Assembly: GCA_964367645.1 (NCBI GenBank)
Contig: CAYIYN010000088.1
Location: 1-5,048, forward strand
Direction of reading: 5' to 3'
Origin: RGIG4097 sp964367645
Lineage (GTDB): Bacteria; Bacillota; Clostridia; Christensenellales; CAG-917
DNA: 5,048 nucleotides
Shown here: in pieces, positions 5,035-5,048 of the stretch
Layout: the number at the start of each line of letters is the position of its first letter
How positions within the stretch are numbered: position 1 is the first letter of the stretch
The notes under the pieces: generated by a model
What the model saw: only the letters and a program-made list of their open reading frames with translations
Databases searched by the model: none
What the model was told of the DNA's origin: nothing
Position numbers and translations under genes: made by a program

Positions 5035-5048
5035 GTGAAAAAAACGAT
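5035..5048 (+). CDS. Start of a gene running off the window, product unknown
   Basis: A full Shine-Dalgarno sequence, AAGGAGGAT (5018-5026), lies 8 nt before a GTG start at 5035-5037. Only the first four complete codons (Met-Lys-Lys-Thr) are inside the window. The lysine-rich beginning is compatible with a signal peptide, as in the lipoprotein at 1818, but many cytoplasmic proteins begin this way and no function can be inferred. Confidence 0.7.

Overview
The window looks like a chromosomal piece of a Gram-positive Firmicute, probably an uncultured clostridial lineage. This is an inference. It rests on strong AGGAGG-type ribosome binding sites, vegetative promoters with 17-nt spacers and TGn extended -10 boxes, a lipobox-type lipoprotein, and the style of the proteins. 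Nothing in it marks a phage, plasmid, insertion sequence or CRISPR array.

Layout. Positions 1-367 hold no gene. They contain a hairpin with a short T-tail (a likely terminator for a gene to the left), a tandem array of about 50-nt units of two alternating subtypes, a short separate intergenic motif, and copy 1 of an exact 38-nt repeat. A promoter at 459-487 then leads into a membrane-embedded M28-family metallopeptidase (539-1774, +). A perfect-consensus promoter lies across the end of that gene and serves an unrecognised tyrosine-rich lipoprotein (1818-2606, +). A strong hairpin terminator at 2645-2675 separates this pair from a convergent Ca2+/cation antiporter of the CaCA family (2774-3841, -, GTG start). 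Directly upstream of the antiporter sit copy 2 of the 38-nt repeat and a second copy of part of the tandem array (3867-4002). A near-consensus promoter follows and drives a GtrA-like four-helix membrane protein (4158-4835, +), which ends in a good terminator. The window closes with the promoter, ribosome binding site and first codons of another + strand gene (GTG at 5035).

Working together. All four complete genes encode membrane or exported proteins, but no shared pathway can be shown. Each appears to be its own transcription unit; the peptidase and lipoprotein are the only pair that may be partly co-transcribed. The antiporter probably moves Ca2+ (or a related cation) using the Na+ or H+ gradient. 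GtrA-like proteins usually act in translocating lipid-linked sugars. The peptidase has an intact co-catalytic metal site that, by charge distribution, probably faces the cytoplasm.

The most unusual part is the repeat architecture. An exact 38-nt direct repeat and an 86-nt block (78 of 86 bases identical by my count) occur on both sides of the peptidase-lipoprotein-antiporter segment, but in opposite order (array then 38-mer on the left, 38-mer then array on the right). I see no convincing new biological system. The repeat family and the transmembrane insertions in the M28 fold deserve the second look.
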